Assembly (NCBI GenBank): GCA_049115955.1
Contig: JAGDZJ010000019.1
Location: 90,021-154,020, forward strand
Direction: 5' to 3'
Length of the DNA: 64,000 bases
Source of the DNA: Salinispirillum sp049115955
GTDB taxonomy: Bacteria > Pseudomonadota > Gammaproteobacteria > Pseudomonadales > Natronospirillaceae
The position numbers were made by a program, and so were the translations under genes. Positions 52,820 through 61,773 of this stretch are shown here, piece after piece; the stretch's first letter is position 1; each line of letters starts with the position of its first letter. A model generated the notes under the pieces. That model saw only the letters and a program-made list of their open reading frames with translations, was not told the origin of the DNA and did no database searches.

Positions 52820-53412
52820 GATTGCTCTCCACCTGCTCGCCAAGCGCGGATACGTTGTTCCACCGCCTCGCGTGCTCTAAAAATACGTGATCGCACAGTG
52901 CCTACGGGCACTTGCATGGCATCAGCGATGGCTTCGTAGCTCATGCCGTCCCATTCTCTGTGCCGCAGCGCTTGCGCCATGTCGGCGGGTAACTCGGCCA
53001 TGGCGACGTGCACCACAGAATGCAATTCTTGGGCTTCGTGTTCGTGTTCTGGCCCCGCAACACTGTGACGTTCATTGAGCCAGTCGTGCAGTTGATCTTC
53101 GTGGCCGAGGTCGCTTTCGGTCAGGATGCGATGCTGACCGGTCACATGACTGAGCGCGGTGTTGATCGCAATGCGATACAACCAAGAATAGAACGCACTG
53201 TCGCCACGAAATTTTCCCAACGCTTGATAGGCCCGCACAAAGGTGTCTTGCGACAGGTCAGCAATGTCCTGTGGGTTTTGCGTGTAACGGCGAATTAGAG
53301 CGGCAACACGGTGTTGATACTTCACCACGAGAAAGTCGTACGCACGCCGGTCTCCCTGACGGACGCGAGTCACCAGTATGCGATCAATGTCCTTGTCAGC
53401 CTGTTCGGTCAA
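52816..53412 (-). CDS. rpoE: Sigma-E (AlgU/RpoE) ECF sigma factor
   Basis: Extracytoplasmic stress sigma factor. Region 2 holds YDFLVVKYQHRVAALIRRYT and DLSQDTFVRAYQALGKFRG, and region 4 holds MSYEAIADAMQVPVGTVRSR. I choose TTG 53412, ten bases after TGAGGA. It gives 198 residues and an N-terminus (LTEQADKD) like AlgU. ATG 53475 lacks a ribosome site, and ATG 53511 lies almost at the predicted transcription start, so it is excluded. Confidence 0.9.
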   Translation of the reverse strand: MTEQADKDIDRILVTRVRQGDRRAYDFLVVKYQHRVAALIRRYTQNPQDIADLSQDTFVRAYQALGKFRGDSAFYSWLYRIAINTALSHVTGQHRILTESDLGHEDQLHDWLNERHSVAGPEHEHEAQELHSVVHVAMAELPADMAQALRHREWDGMSYEAIADAMQVPVGTVRSRIFRAREAVEQRIRAWRAGGEQS

Positions 53413-53521
53413 GCGCTTGGCTTCCTCAATGTGCACCGTCGTCTCCCGAGAGAGAATAGACGGTTGAAAATGCATAGTAGCGGTGGTCACAATAATAGTC
53501 TCACCCAGCATGGAGTGATAC

Positions 53522-53549
53522 TAAGACCTTTCAGGGCCCAAGAAGTTCC
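53522..53549 (-). promoter_or_regulatory. Sigma-E-dependent promoter of rpoE
   Basis: On the minus strand GGAACTT (53549-53543) and TCTTA (53526-53522) are separated by 16 bases, matching the sigma-E consensus GGAACTT-N16-TCTGA at all but one position. Transcription would start near 53515, showing autoregulation of the rpoE-rseA-rseB operon. Confidence 0.85.
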
Positions 53550-53589
53550 CTGAAGAACGGATGGCACTTTGAATGATCGTTAACCATCG

Positions 53590-55269
53590 TTATTGTGGAG
53601 TCGCCCGCTGAATGATGGTGGCACAATCGATACCCGAGGGCAAAGTCCCGTAGTTCAGTCCGGAGTTGCCCGACAAGCGGCTGCGGCAGAAAGCATCTGC
53701 GACGATCGGACAACTGCCGCGCAACAGCAACGATGCTTGCATGGCTAACGCCAGACGCTCGGTCAGATTGCGCCCCCGATACTGAATATCAGACAGGTCT
53801 TCAAGGTCATGCTCCAGTCGACTCATAAAGGCGTCGAACTCGGGATGGTCACCCTCGGCCTGGCCTACTTCATCCAAAAACGCTTGCAAGGTTTCGGGTT
53901 CTTTCTGCGTTGCCCGCAACACGTCCAAGCACTGCACGTTGCCGCTGCCTTCCCAAATAGAATTCACCGGTGACTCGCGCAATAAGCGCGGCATGATGCA
54001 GTCTTCCATTAATCCGCTGCCACCGATGCATTCCATGGCCTCATACGCATGGCCGGGAGTACGCTTACAGATCCAGTATTTACCGATGGCGGTGCCCAAA
54101 CGCAGTAAGCCTTGCTCTTCCGGATCATCTTGATGATCCAAGGCTTGTGCCATGCGCAGTGTATAAGCCAAAGCTGCTTCGCTTTCCAGTACCAGGTCGG
54201 CCAATACGTTTTGCATCAAAGGCTGTTCACTGAGGCGCGCGCCGAACGCCGAACGATGCGCACAATGATGCAGTGCCTGCGCGACGGTCTGGCGCATCCC
54301 GGCGGACGAGCCGATCATGCAATCAAAGCGAGTTAACGACACCATTTCAATGATGGTGCGTACGCCGCGACCTTCGTCACCCACCCGCCACGCCAGTGCA
54401 CCCCGCAGTTCGGTCTCGCTGGAGGCATTAGCCACATTGCCCATCTTGTTCTTTAAGCGCTGAATTTGTAGCGGGTTCTTTGTGCCATCGGGCCGCCAAC
54501 GCGGGAGTAGAAAGCACGTTAGGCCACCGGGCGCCTGCGCCAAAACCAGAAAGGCGTCACTCATGGGCGCCGAGACAAAGTATTTGTGCCCGACCAATTC
54601 GTAAGCGTGCTCCGCCGCGCGATCGTACAACGGAAAGGCGCGCGTGGTATTGGCCCGCACGTCGGAACCGCCCTGCTTCTCAGTCATCGCCATGCCCAAG
54701 GTTACCGCGCGCTTCTCGGTGAAGGGAACATTCCGCCCGTCGTACTCGGGCGTCAGCACCTTCGGCAACCATTCTTTCACCACAAATTCGTTCTGCATTA
54801 AGGTCGGCAGTGCGGCGAAGGTCATGGTGACGGGGCAACCATGAGCGGCCTCGACTTGCGTGTGTAGATAGTATTTGATCGCCCGTTTGACGTGCGCACC
54901 CGGCCCTGGATTCGTCCAAGGTGAACTATGCAGGCCGTGCTCCAGCGCGGTCTTCATCAATTCATGGTAGGCGGGATGAAATTTTATCAGATCGACGCGG
55001 TGCCCGTGGCGGTCGTGCGTGTGCAATACAGGCTTGTGTTCATTGGCTTGGAAGCCTAGATCGATCATGTCGGCACGGCCCGTCAATTCACCGTAGGCGA
55101 TCAAATCGTCCTCGTGCAGATGTGTACCAAAGCGCGTCGACATTTCTCGTAACGCGGTGTCGGCCAGAAACGTATTGTAGTTCTGCAACGGCGGTGGTTG
55201 GTTCTGTACTTCGTGGGTAACCGCCAGATATTCCACTGCTTTCGGATAGGTGTGCGTCTCCTCGCTCAT
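53590..55269 (-). CDS. AidB-like acyl-CoA dehydrogenase
   Basis: A 559-residue flavoprotein of the acyl-CoA dehydrogenase fold with the N- and C-terminal extensions of AidB (E. coli 541). Conserved segments are MAMTEKQGGSDVRANTT, the flavin region KYFVSAPMSDAFLVLA, LARL-type block MVSLTRFDCMIGSSAGMRQ and YEAMECIGGSGLMEDCIMPR. AidB is part of the adaptive response to alkylation and binds DNA, with weak isovaleryl-CoA dehydrogenase activity. No ada gene is nearby. Divergent from the MATE exporter gene. Confidence 0.9.
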   Translation of the reverse strand: MSEETHTYPKAVEYLAVTHEVQNQPPPLQNYNTFLADTALREMSTRFGTHLHEDDLIAYGELTGRADMIDLGFQANEHKPVLHTHDRHGHRVDLIKFHPAYHELMKTALEHGLHSSPWTNPGPGAHVKRAIKYYLHTQVEAAHGCPVTMTFAALPTLMQNEFVVKEWLPKVLTPEYDGRNVPFTEKRAVTLGMAMTEKQGGSDVRANTTRAFPLYDRAAEHAYELVGHKYFVSAPMSDAFLVLAQAPGGLTCFLLPRWRPDGTKNPLQIQRLKNKMGNVANASSETELRGALAWRVGDEGRGVRTIIEMVSLTRFDCMIGSSAGMRQTVAQALHHCAHRSAFGARLSEQPLMQNVLADLVLESEAALAYTLRMAQALDHQDDPEEQGLLRLGTAIGKYWICKRTPGHAYEAMECIGGSGLMEDCIMPRLLRESPVNSIWEGSGNVQCLDVLRATQKEPETLQAFLDEVGQAEGDHPEFDAFMSRLEHDLEDLSDIQYRGRNLTERLALAMQASLLLRGSCPIVADAFCRSRLSGNSGLNYGTLPSGIDCATIIQRATPQ

Positions 55270-55390
55270 TGCTCTGTACCGCTTTTTGTTCTTTCAGTCC
55301 ATTGTAGCGCACGCTGGGTTTTACGCCGCATTTGCTCGGCCTTACACATCGTGGGAAGATCCCTTCTTACTCAATCTTTTCTGTCCTTTC

Positions 55391-56770
55391 ATGAATCCCA
55401 ACGCACAGCCACACACTACCCAGAAGCAACATACGATTGCAGAATACCGGACGGTGGTCGCCATCAGTCTGCCCTTGTTGGTGTACTACCTGTCGGAAGT
55501 CGCCATTGGCCTGACCGACCTGTTTATCGTGGGTCAGCTCGGCACGCTGGAATTGGGTGCAGTCGGCTTGGGTAAGACGCTGGTTTTCGGCTGGCTGATG
55601 GTGAGTTTGGGCATTCTGTCGATCATTTCCGTGATGTGTTCAGAAGCCTTGGCACAACGTCGCATCACTGACATGACGCTCACCCTAGTACAGGGCATAT
55701 GGATTGCTGCGGCACTCGTTGGGTTAGGCATTTTGCTGTTCAGCTACACCACGCCGCTATTCAATGTATTGGGGTATGACCCTGCCGTAACCGCCGTGGC
55801 TGAAGAATACATTCTCTGGGCGAAGTGGATGCTGCTGCCTGCGTTGGCGTTTGGGTTACTGCGCAATTATCTCACGGTGGTGGCTCGCACGCGGGTATTG
55901 GTGGCCGTCTCTCTGACGGCGGTTGCCGCCAACTACGGTTTAAACCAACTGCTGGTGTTTGGTCGTTACGGTTTTCCTGAACTGGGGGTTACGGGGGCCG
56001 CCGTCGCGACCGTTGTAGTGAATGTGTTTTCTTTTGTGGTTTTGTTTTTCTACACCCGCTGGTCTGAACCTCGGGCCATGCGCGCGGTGCTGGCGCGGCT
56101 TCTGCAACTGCACCCGGCACGCATTATGGAGCTGTTGCGGCTCGGTCTGCCGGCGGGCATGGTACAAAGTCTAGAGGCCGGTTTTTTCATCATTATCTCG
56201 CTACTGGTCGGCACCTTTGGCGCAGTCTGGCTCGCGGCCAACAACGTGATGCTGGCCGTTATGGATGTCACCTTCGTTATCATGCTGACACTGGGCGAAG
56301 CGTTAGCGGTGCGACTGGCCTTCCAACAAGGGCTGGGCAACCGTCTTTTGCTGCAAGCCTTAACGCGCTTTGGCTTGGTGGTCGGTGGCGTCATCATGCT
56401 GAGTGCTTCGGCTCTGTTGTGGCTGCGCCCCGACTGGGTGCTTTCGTTTTTTCTCGACAGCAATGCCGACGGCTACGCAGAAACGCTCGCGGCCACGGCA
56501 CAGTTGGCTGCCATTATGGCCATTTTCTTATTGTTCGACGGCTACCAAGTTTTAACCACATGGATGTTGCGCGGCTTCAAAGACACCTTTATTCCCATGC
56601 TGCTTGGGGCATCCGGGTACTGGGCCATGGGTTTGAGCTTCGGGCTTATTCTGGCCTACCCCATTGGGCTCGGTGCGGTCGGATTATGGTGGGGGCTAGG
56701 CATCGGACTGATGTTCGCCGCCTCGTTGTTGGTGCTGCGACTGATAAATAGGGCGTGGGGACGCGGCTGA
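55391..56770 (+). CDS. MATE-family efflux transporter
   Basis: A 459-residue inner-membrane antiporter with about 12 helices in two MATE repeats (ISLPLLVYYLSEVAIGLTDLFIVG; repeat 2 begins LRLGLPAGMVQSLEAGFF). NorM-type members export cationic drugs or flavins with Na+ or H+. The start ATG 55391 opens MNPNAQPHTTQKQH. The 47-residue upstream extension overlaps the divergent aidB-like start and has no family match. Confidence 0.88.
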   Translation: MNPNAQPHTTQKQHTIAEYRTVVAISLPLLVYYLSEVAIGLTDLFIVGQLGTLELGAVGLGKTLVFGWLMVSLGILSIISVMCSEALAQRRITDMTLTLVQGIWIAAALVGLGILLFSYTTPLFNVLGYDPAVTAVAEEYILWAKWMLLPALAFGLLRNYLTVVARTRVLVAVSLTAVAANYGLNQLLVFGRYGFPELGVTGAAVATVVVNVFSFVVLFFYTRWSEPRAMRAVLARLLQLHPARIMELLRLGLPAGMVQSLEAGFFIIISLLVGTFGAVWLAANNVMLAVMDVTFVIMLTLGEALAVRLAFQQGLGNRLLLQALTRFGLVVGGVIMLSASALLWLRPDWVLSFFLDSNADGYAETLAATAQLAAIMAIFLLFDGYQVLTTWMLRGFKDTFIPMLLGASGYWAMGLSFGLILAYPIGLGAVGLWWGLGIGLMFAASLLVLRLINRAWGRG

Positions 56771-56829
56771 ATCCAGCGCTTCGTGCGCCGTTTCACGTTT
56801 ACATCTTGCAAGGCTTTACTCACCACAAA

Positions 56830-56876
56830 ACACTCTATATAGTGCTTTTAACTCTGGTTCACCTCAATATGTAGTA
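56830..56876 (+). promoter_or_regulatory. Two NrdR boxes
   Basis: Box 1 ACACTCTATATAGTGC (56830-56845) and box 2 ACCTCAATATGTAGTA (56861-56876) start 31 bp apart, three helical turns, the arrangement NrdR uses. NrdR represses ribonucleotide reductase operons when dATP/ATP is bound. The TATATA inside box 1 probably is the -10 element of the nrdA promoter. Confidence 0.85.
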
Positions 56877-56931
56877 CCCAGCATGTAAACAGGTTACCAA
56901 CAACCTGTACACAGAACGCTGTGGATAACTT

Positions 56932-57142
56932 CATTGACGTGCTAAGCGGGAATCCGGTGAAACTCCGGAACTGACGCGCAGCGGTGAGGGGGAACGAGGG
57001 TGACACGTGGTGTCGTAGAGTGTCCAATTATTTGGGTGCGCCACATCACAAGCACTGCTTTTACAGTGACGTAGAGGTGGGAAGCTGTCGCCCAAGGTGA
57101 TGCATTGAATGCATCGAACCCCCAAGTCCGAAGACCGGCCAG
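56932..57142 (+). ncRNA. Cobalamin riboswitch
   Basis: The conserved core GCGGGAATCCGGTGAAACTC begins at about 56944, with CCGG/CCGG pairing and GCGCAGCGGTGAGGG after it. The B12 box AGTCCGAAGACCGGCC (57125-57140) closes the aptamer. Boundaries are approximate. It precedes nrdA, so B12 should lower synthesis of the class Ia reductase. A hairpin at 57151-57182 (TCACC-CCTTT / AAAGG-GGTGA) may belong to the expression platform. No T-run terminator is obvious, so translational control or Rho is possible. Confidence 0.92.
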
Positions 57143-57261
57143 AGCAAACATCACCACCTTTCGCGCTTAAAGGTCAGGGTGAATTGCCGCCGTGCGTTCA
57201 ACGCTCCCGTGGCTGCTCATACCTGCCCTCGTTCGCGATACATTACGCGCAGGAGCACAGT

Positions 57262-60105
57262 ATGAGCACACAAACCCAAGACGCCCCAACGGCTGAGCCT
57301 AATTCGGCCTATAGCCGTTACTCCATCATCAAACGCCAAAACGATCGCGTACCGTTTGATCCCGACAAAATCCGTGTTGCCGTCAGCAAAGCCTTTATTG
57401 CCACCGAAGGCGAGCACGGTATGAGCAGCAACCGCGTACGCGAGCAAATACAGCGCATCGTGGACGACGTAGTGACCGTGATCGAACGCCGCTTGCCCTC
57501 TGGCGGTGCGGTGCATATTGAAGACATTCAAGACCAAGTGGAACTCAGCCTGATGCGTTTGGGTGAACACACCGTGGCGCGGGCCTATGTGTTGTACCGT
57601 GAAAAACACGCGCAAAGTCGTGAACACACCGACGGCCGCCAAGACGCGAACGTAGGCACACCGTTACTGGTTACGCGTAACGGCCAGCAGCAACCGCTGG
57701 ATTTGTCGTGGTTCCGAGGCCTTATTCGTGAAGCCTGCAGCGGCCTTGCGGATGTGGACCCCGAAGGCATCGAGCGCGAAGCCTTGAAGAACCTGTACCA
57801 AGGCGTCGACTATAAAGACATCGTACCCGCGGCCATCATGACCGCCCGCGCCTATGTCGAGAAAGAGCCCAACTACAGCCAGGTTTGTGCTCGCCTCTTG
57901 CTAGAACAGCTCCGCGCCGAAGCCTTGGGTTTTCTGGGCATTGCCGAACAAGCCAGCGCCCGCGACATGGAAACGCTGTACGCCAAAGCCCTGCCCGCCT
58001 ATATCGCCAAAGGCATCGAATTAGAACTGCTGGCGCCTGATCTGGCCGAATTCGACCTAGAGAAACTGGGCGCAGCGCTCAAACCCGAGCGTGATTTCCA
58101 GTTCCAGTTCTTAGGCCTGCAAACGCTGTACGACCGCTATTTCATTCACAGCGGCAAGATTCGTTTCGAGCTGCCGCAGATCTTTTATATGCGTGTTGCC
58201 ATGGGCCTCGCCATTAAAGAAGACGACCGTAACACGCGCGCCATTGAATTCTATGAAGTGCTGTCGCGCCTCGACTACATGACGTCCACACCCACCCTGT
58301 TCAACGCCGGTACGCGCCGTCCACAGTTGAGTTCCTGCTACCTGACCACCGTACCCGATGACTTGGAAGGCATATACAGCGCCATCAAAGACAACGCGCT
58401 GCTCAGCAAATGGGCGGGCGGTTTGGGCAACGACTGGACGCCAGTACGAGCGCTGGGCGCGCACATAAAAGGCACCAACGGCGAAAGCCAAGGTGTTGTA
58501 CCCTTCTTGAAAGTGGTGAACGACACCGCCGTGGCCGTGAACCAAGGCGGCAAGCGCAAAGGCGCTGTCTGTGCGTACTTGGAGACGTGGCACCTCGATA
58601 TCGAAGAATTCCTGGAATTGCGCAAGAACACCGGTGACGACCGCCGCCGCGCTCACGACATGAACACCGCGCATTGGATTCCCGACTTGTTTATGGAACG
58701 GGTATTCGAGGACAAAGACTGGACGCTGTTCTCACCCAGCGACGTGCCAGACTTGCACGACCTCACCGGTTTGGCGTTCAAAACCCGCTATGAAGAATAC
58801 GAGCGGCAAACCGCCAGCGGCGAATTGAAGCTGTTCAAGCGTCTGCCCGCCAAGGTAATGTGGCGCAAGATGCTGAGCATGCTGTTTGAAACAGGCCACC
58901 CGTGGATCACCTTCAAAGACGCCTGCAACCTGCGTTCGCCGCAGCAGCATGTCGGCGTGGTGCACAGCTCAAACCTGTGTACAGAGATCACCCTGAACAC
59001 CAGCCCGGATGAAATTGCGGTGTGTAATTTGGGTTCGGTGAATCTGGTGCAGCACATCAACACCGATGGCAGCATGGATACCGAGAAGCTTCGTCGCACT
59101 GTGCGCACGGCCGTTCGCATGCTGGATAACGTCATCGACATCAACTACTACGCCGTGCCGCAAGCGCAGCGTTCGAACAGCCGTCACCGCCCTGTTGGGC
59201 TGGGTTTGATGGGCTTTCAGGATGCGCTGTACAAAGCCGGTATTTCCTACAGTTCTGATGCGGCGTTGGACTTCGCCGACCAGACGATGGAGCAGATCAG
59301 CTATTTCGCGTTGGAAGCGTCGAGCGACTTGGCCGCCGAGCGCGGGTCTTATGAAACATACAAGGGCTCGCTATGGGATCAGGGTATCTTACCCATAGAC
59401 TCCATTCAGTTGCTGGCCGCCGCACGCGGCAATGACTACCTGAAGCAAAGCACGTCGCAGACGCTGGATTGGGCACCGCTGCGCACGAAGATCAAGCAAC
59501 AAGGCATGCGCAATTCCAATGTGATGGCGATTGCGCCAACGGCTACCATCGCCAACATCATCGGGGTATCGGCTTCTATAGAGCCGACGTATCAAAACCT
59601 CTATGTGAAGTCTAATCTGTCGGGCGAATTCACGGTCATCAACCCTTGGTTGGTCAACGCGTTGAAAGCGGAAGACCTGTGGGACGATGTGATGGTGAAC
59701 GATTTGAAGTACTACAACGGCAGCGTGCAAAAGATCGATCGGATTCCAGCCGAACTGAAAGCACGTTTCGCGACCAGTTTTGAGATGTCACCCCGTTGGT
59801 TGGTTGAAGCGGGCAGTCGCCGCCAGAAATGGCTCGACCAAGCGCAGTCGCTGAACCTGTACATCGCTGAGGCCGACGGTAAGAAGCTGGATGTGACCTA
59901 CAAGATGGCGTGGTTGCTGGGTCTGAAAACGACCTATTACCTGCGTGCGATGGGAGCAACCAGTGCGGAGAAATCCACCGTGGCGCAAGGCGAGCTGAAT
60001 GCGGTGCAAACCACGCAGCAAGCACCGCAGGTCACAGCACCGGTGGCAGCGCCCGTACCGAGCGCCTGCTCTATTGACGACCCGGATTGCGAGGCTTGCC
60101 AGTAG
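57262..60105 (+). CDS. nrdA: Ribonucleoside-diphosphate reductase, class Ia alpha subunit
   Basis: Reduces NDPs to dNDPs. The protein is 947 residues, with two ATP-cone domains at the N-terminus (about 18-115 and 130-235) as in Pseudomonas NrdA, and then the catalytic barrel. Key residues are the cysteine in RPQLSSCYLT, the N-C-E motif of SSNLCTEI, the partner Cys in AVCNLGSVNL, and radical-transfer tyrosines near the C-terminus. The tail IDDPDCEACQ gives the redox Cys pair. ATG 57262 has AGGAG seven bases upstream. The longer frame from 57109 starts inside the riboswitch. Confidence 0.97.
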   Translation: MSTQTQDAPTAEPNSAYSRYSIIKRQNDRVPFDPDKIRVAVSKAFIATEGEHGMSSNRVREQIQRIVDDVVTVIERRLPSGGAVHIEDIQDQVELSLMRLGEHTVARAYVLYREKHAQSREHTDGRQDANVGTPLLVTRNGQQQPLDLSWFRGLIREACSGLADVDPEGIEREALKNLYQGVDYKDIVPAAIMTARAYVEKEPNYSQVCARLLLEQLRAEALGFLGIAEQASARDMETLYAKALPAYIAKGIELELLAPDLAEFDLEKLGAALKPERDFQFQFLGLQTLYDRYFIHSGKIRFELPQIFYMRVAMGLAIKEDDRNTRAIEFYEVLSRLDYMTSTPTLFNAGTRRPQLSSCYLTTVPDDLEGIYSAIKDNALLSKWAGGLGNDWTPVRALGAHIKGTNGESQGVVPFLKVVNDTAVAVNQGGKRKGAVCAYLETWHLDIEEFLELRKNTGDDRRRAHDMNTAHWIPDLFMERVFEDKDWTLFSPSDVPDLHDLTGLAFKTRYEEYERQTASGELKLFKRLPAKVMWRKMLSMLFETGHPWITFKDACNLRSPQQHVGVVHSSNLCTEITLNTSPDEIAVCNLGSVNLVQHINTDGSMDTEKLRRTVRTAVRMLDNVIDINYYAVPQAQRSNSRHRPVGLGLMGFQDALYKAGISYSSDAALDFADQTMEQISYFALEASSDLAAERGSYETYKGSLWDQGILPIDSIQLLAAARGNDYLKQSTSQTLDWAPLRTKIKQQGMRNSNVMAIAPTATIANIIGVSASIEPTYQNLYVKSNLSGEFTVINPWLVNALKAEDLWDDVMVNDLKYYNGSVQKIDRIPAELKARFATSFEMSPRWLVEAGSRRQKWLDQAQSLNLYIAEADGKKLDVTYKMAWLLGLKTTYYLRAMGATSAEKSTVAQGELNAVQTTQQAPQVTAPVAAPVPSACSIDDPDCEACQ

Positions 60106-60117
60106 CTCGTTAAGGTC

Positions 60118-60236
60118 GATTCAGTGAGTTCAGGAGTGGGGTTTCGCGGAACGCCGTAAACCCGTCCTTGGGGGCTCGTCAGGCGCATCCATGCGCCTGT
60201 ACGTCCGCTACACCCCACTCCAAAACTCACTGAATC
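60118..60236. repeat. 119-bp palindromic element 1 (MITE-like)
   Basis: Arms GATTCAGTGAGTT-2 bases-GGAGTGGGGT at both ends are inverted with 23 of 25 positions matching. The centre contains GGGGGCTCG and a smaller hairpin GGCGCAT-CC-ATGCGCC. The element carries no gene and begins 13 bases after the nrdA stop codon. Confidence 0.75.
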
Positions 60237-60343
60237 ACCCGATAGCGCATCGGCAAACAACGACCTGATCCGAACACGCAAACGGATCAATACCAACATC
60301 ACATGACCTTTGCCCTCGTTCCTTTGTGTTTGGTACGGGGTTA

Positions 60344-60534
60344 GGTTGGAAGAATGGCCTAAGCACCGGTTGACGGGCGTATGCGGCAGGACAGCCGCAT
60401 TCGAGCCCCCAGGGACAAAAACGCCTGGAGCGTTTTTGCATGAACGAAGTGAACCCGACGGGGCTGGTGCATGGATGCACCAGATAATCGGTTCACGGCG
60501 TACCGGAAACCGGTGCTTAGGCATTCTTCCAACC
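60344..60534. repeat. 191-bp palindromic element 2 (MITE-like)
   Basis: Outer arms GGTTGGAAGAATG-(G)-CCTAAGCACCGGTT and its complement differ by one bulged base. Inside are three smaller palindromes: TGCGGC-6-GCCGCA, AAAAACGC-5-GCGTTTTT and GGTGCAT-GG-ATGCACC. The GGGGGCTCG word of element 1 recurs here in reverse orientation. Apparent reading frames inside are by-products of the palindrome. The 107 bases between the two elements hold nothing recognisable. Confidence 0.75.
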
Positions 60535-60567
60535 GATGCAGAGGGAAACTTATAGAGGAAAGATACC

Positions 60568-61773
60568 ATGCTGAACTGGGATGCATTAGAAGACGAAACT
60601 CAGGTGCAAGAGCCTGCTAAGCCGCAGAAAAAAGTTGCGGAAGCGCCTGTGTCTGAACCCGCGCCTGCCGCTGATGTAAACATGCAGGCGCAAGTGGAAG
60701 CTGAACTGGCCGCGCTTGATGTCGCTGCTGGCTTGGAAGAACTTGAAATGAATGCCGGTCGCGTTCAAGTCGACGACAAGCGCATGATCAACTGCCGCGC
60801 CGACCTCAACCAGCTGGTGCCGTTCAAATACGAATGGGCGTGGCAGAAGTATCTTGCGGGTTGCGCCAACCACTGGATGCCGCAAGAAATCAACATGAGC
60901 GCCGACATCCAACTGTGGAAAAGCGAGAACGGCCTCACCGCCGACGAGCGCACCATTGTAAAACGCAATCTCGGTTTCTTTTCCACGGCAGACAGCTTGG
61001 TGGCGAATAACCTTGTACTGGCGATTTACCGATTGATCACCAATCCGGAATGCCGCCAATACATTCTGCGCCAAGCGTTTGAAGAAGCCATTCACACCCA
61101 CGCCTATCAGTATTGCATTGAGACGCTGGCGATGGACGAAGGCGAGATCTTCAACATGTACCGCGAAGTACCCAGCGTGGCCAAAAAAGCCGCATGGGGC
61201 CTGACGTACACGCAAAAGCTGGGCGACCCAACGTTCAACACCGGTACGACAGAAAACGACCGTGAATTGCTACGTAACCTGATTGCTTTTTACTGCGTAC
61301 TGGAAGGCATCTTCTTCTATTGTGGTTTCACGCAGATTCTCAGCATGGGTCGCCGCAACAAGATGACTGGCGTAGCCGAGCAGTTTCAATACATTTTGCG
61401 CGACGAATCCATGCACGTGAACTTCGGCATCGACGTCATCAACCAGATCAAAGCGGAAAACCCACAGCTCTGGGACGACGCCATGCAGCAAGAAGCTACG
61501 CGCATGATCATGGAAGGCTATGAGCTGGAATACGCCTACGCTCAGGACACCATGCCACGTGGCGTACTGGGTATGAATGCGGAGCAGATGGGAGAATACC
61601 TGCGCTACATCAGTAATCGCCGTCTACAGCAACTGGGGCTGGCAGAAGCCTACCCCGGCGCGAAGAACCCCTTCCCTTGGATGGCGGAGATCATGGACTT
61701 GAAGAAAGAGAAGAACTTCTTCGAAACTCGGGTAACCGAATATCAAGTCGGTGGCGCGCTGACGTGGGAGTAA
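60568..61773 (+). CDS. nrdB: Ribonucleoside-diphosphate reductase, class Ia beta subunit
   Basis: Carries the diiron-tyrosyl radical cofactor for NrdA. The 401 residues include an N-terminal extension (about 65, Glu/Ala-rich), the radical region EEAIHTHAYQY with metal ligands Glu and His and the radical Tyr, the second ligand set RDESMHVNFG, and the C-terminal tail EYQVGGALTWE that docks into NrdA. GAGGAAAG precedes ATG 60568. It lies 462 bases after nrdA, separated by the two palindromic elements. Confidence 0.96.
   Translation: MLNWDALEDETQVQEPAKPQKKVAEAPVSEPAPAADVNMQAQVEAELAALDVAAGLEELEMNAGRVQVDDKRMINCRADLNQLVPFKYEWAWQKYLAGCANHWMPQEINMSADIQLWKSENGLTADERTIVKRNLGFFSTADSLVANNLVLAIYRLITNPECRQYILRQAFEEAIHTHAYQYCIETLAMDEGEIFNMYREVPSVAKKAAWGLTYTQKLGDPTFNTGTTENDRELLRNLIAFYCVLEGIFFYCGFTQILSMGRRNKMTGVAEQFQYILRDESMHVNFGIDVINQIKAENPQLWDDAMQQEATRMIMEGYELEYAYAQDTMPRGVLGMNAEQMGEYLRYISNRRLQQLGLAEAYPGAKNPFPWMAEIMDLKKEKNFFETRVTEYQVGGALTWE

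Noticed and set aside
57109..57261. N-terminal extension of NrdA from ATG 57109
   Set aside because: This codon lies inside the cobalamin riboswitch, and a strong ribosome site precedes ATG 57262.
60235..60586. Several reading frames of 75-210 codons between nrdA and nrdB
   Set aside because: They arise from the palindromic elements; the strands mirror each other and no ribosome sites or family patterns are seen.
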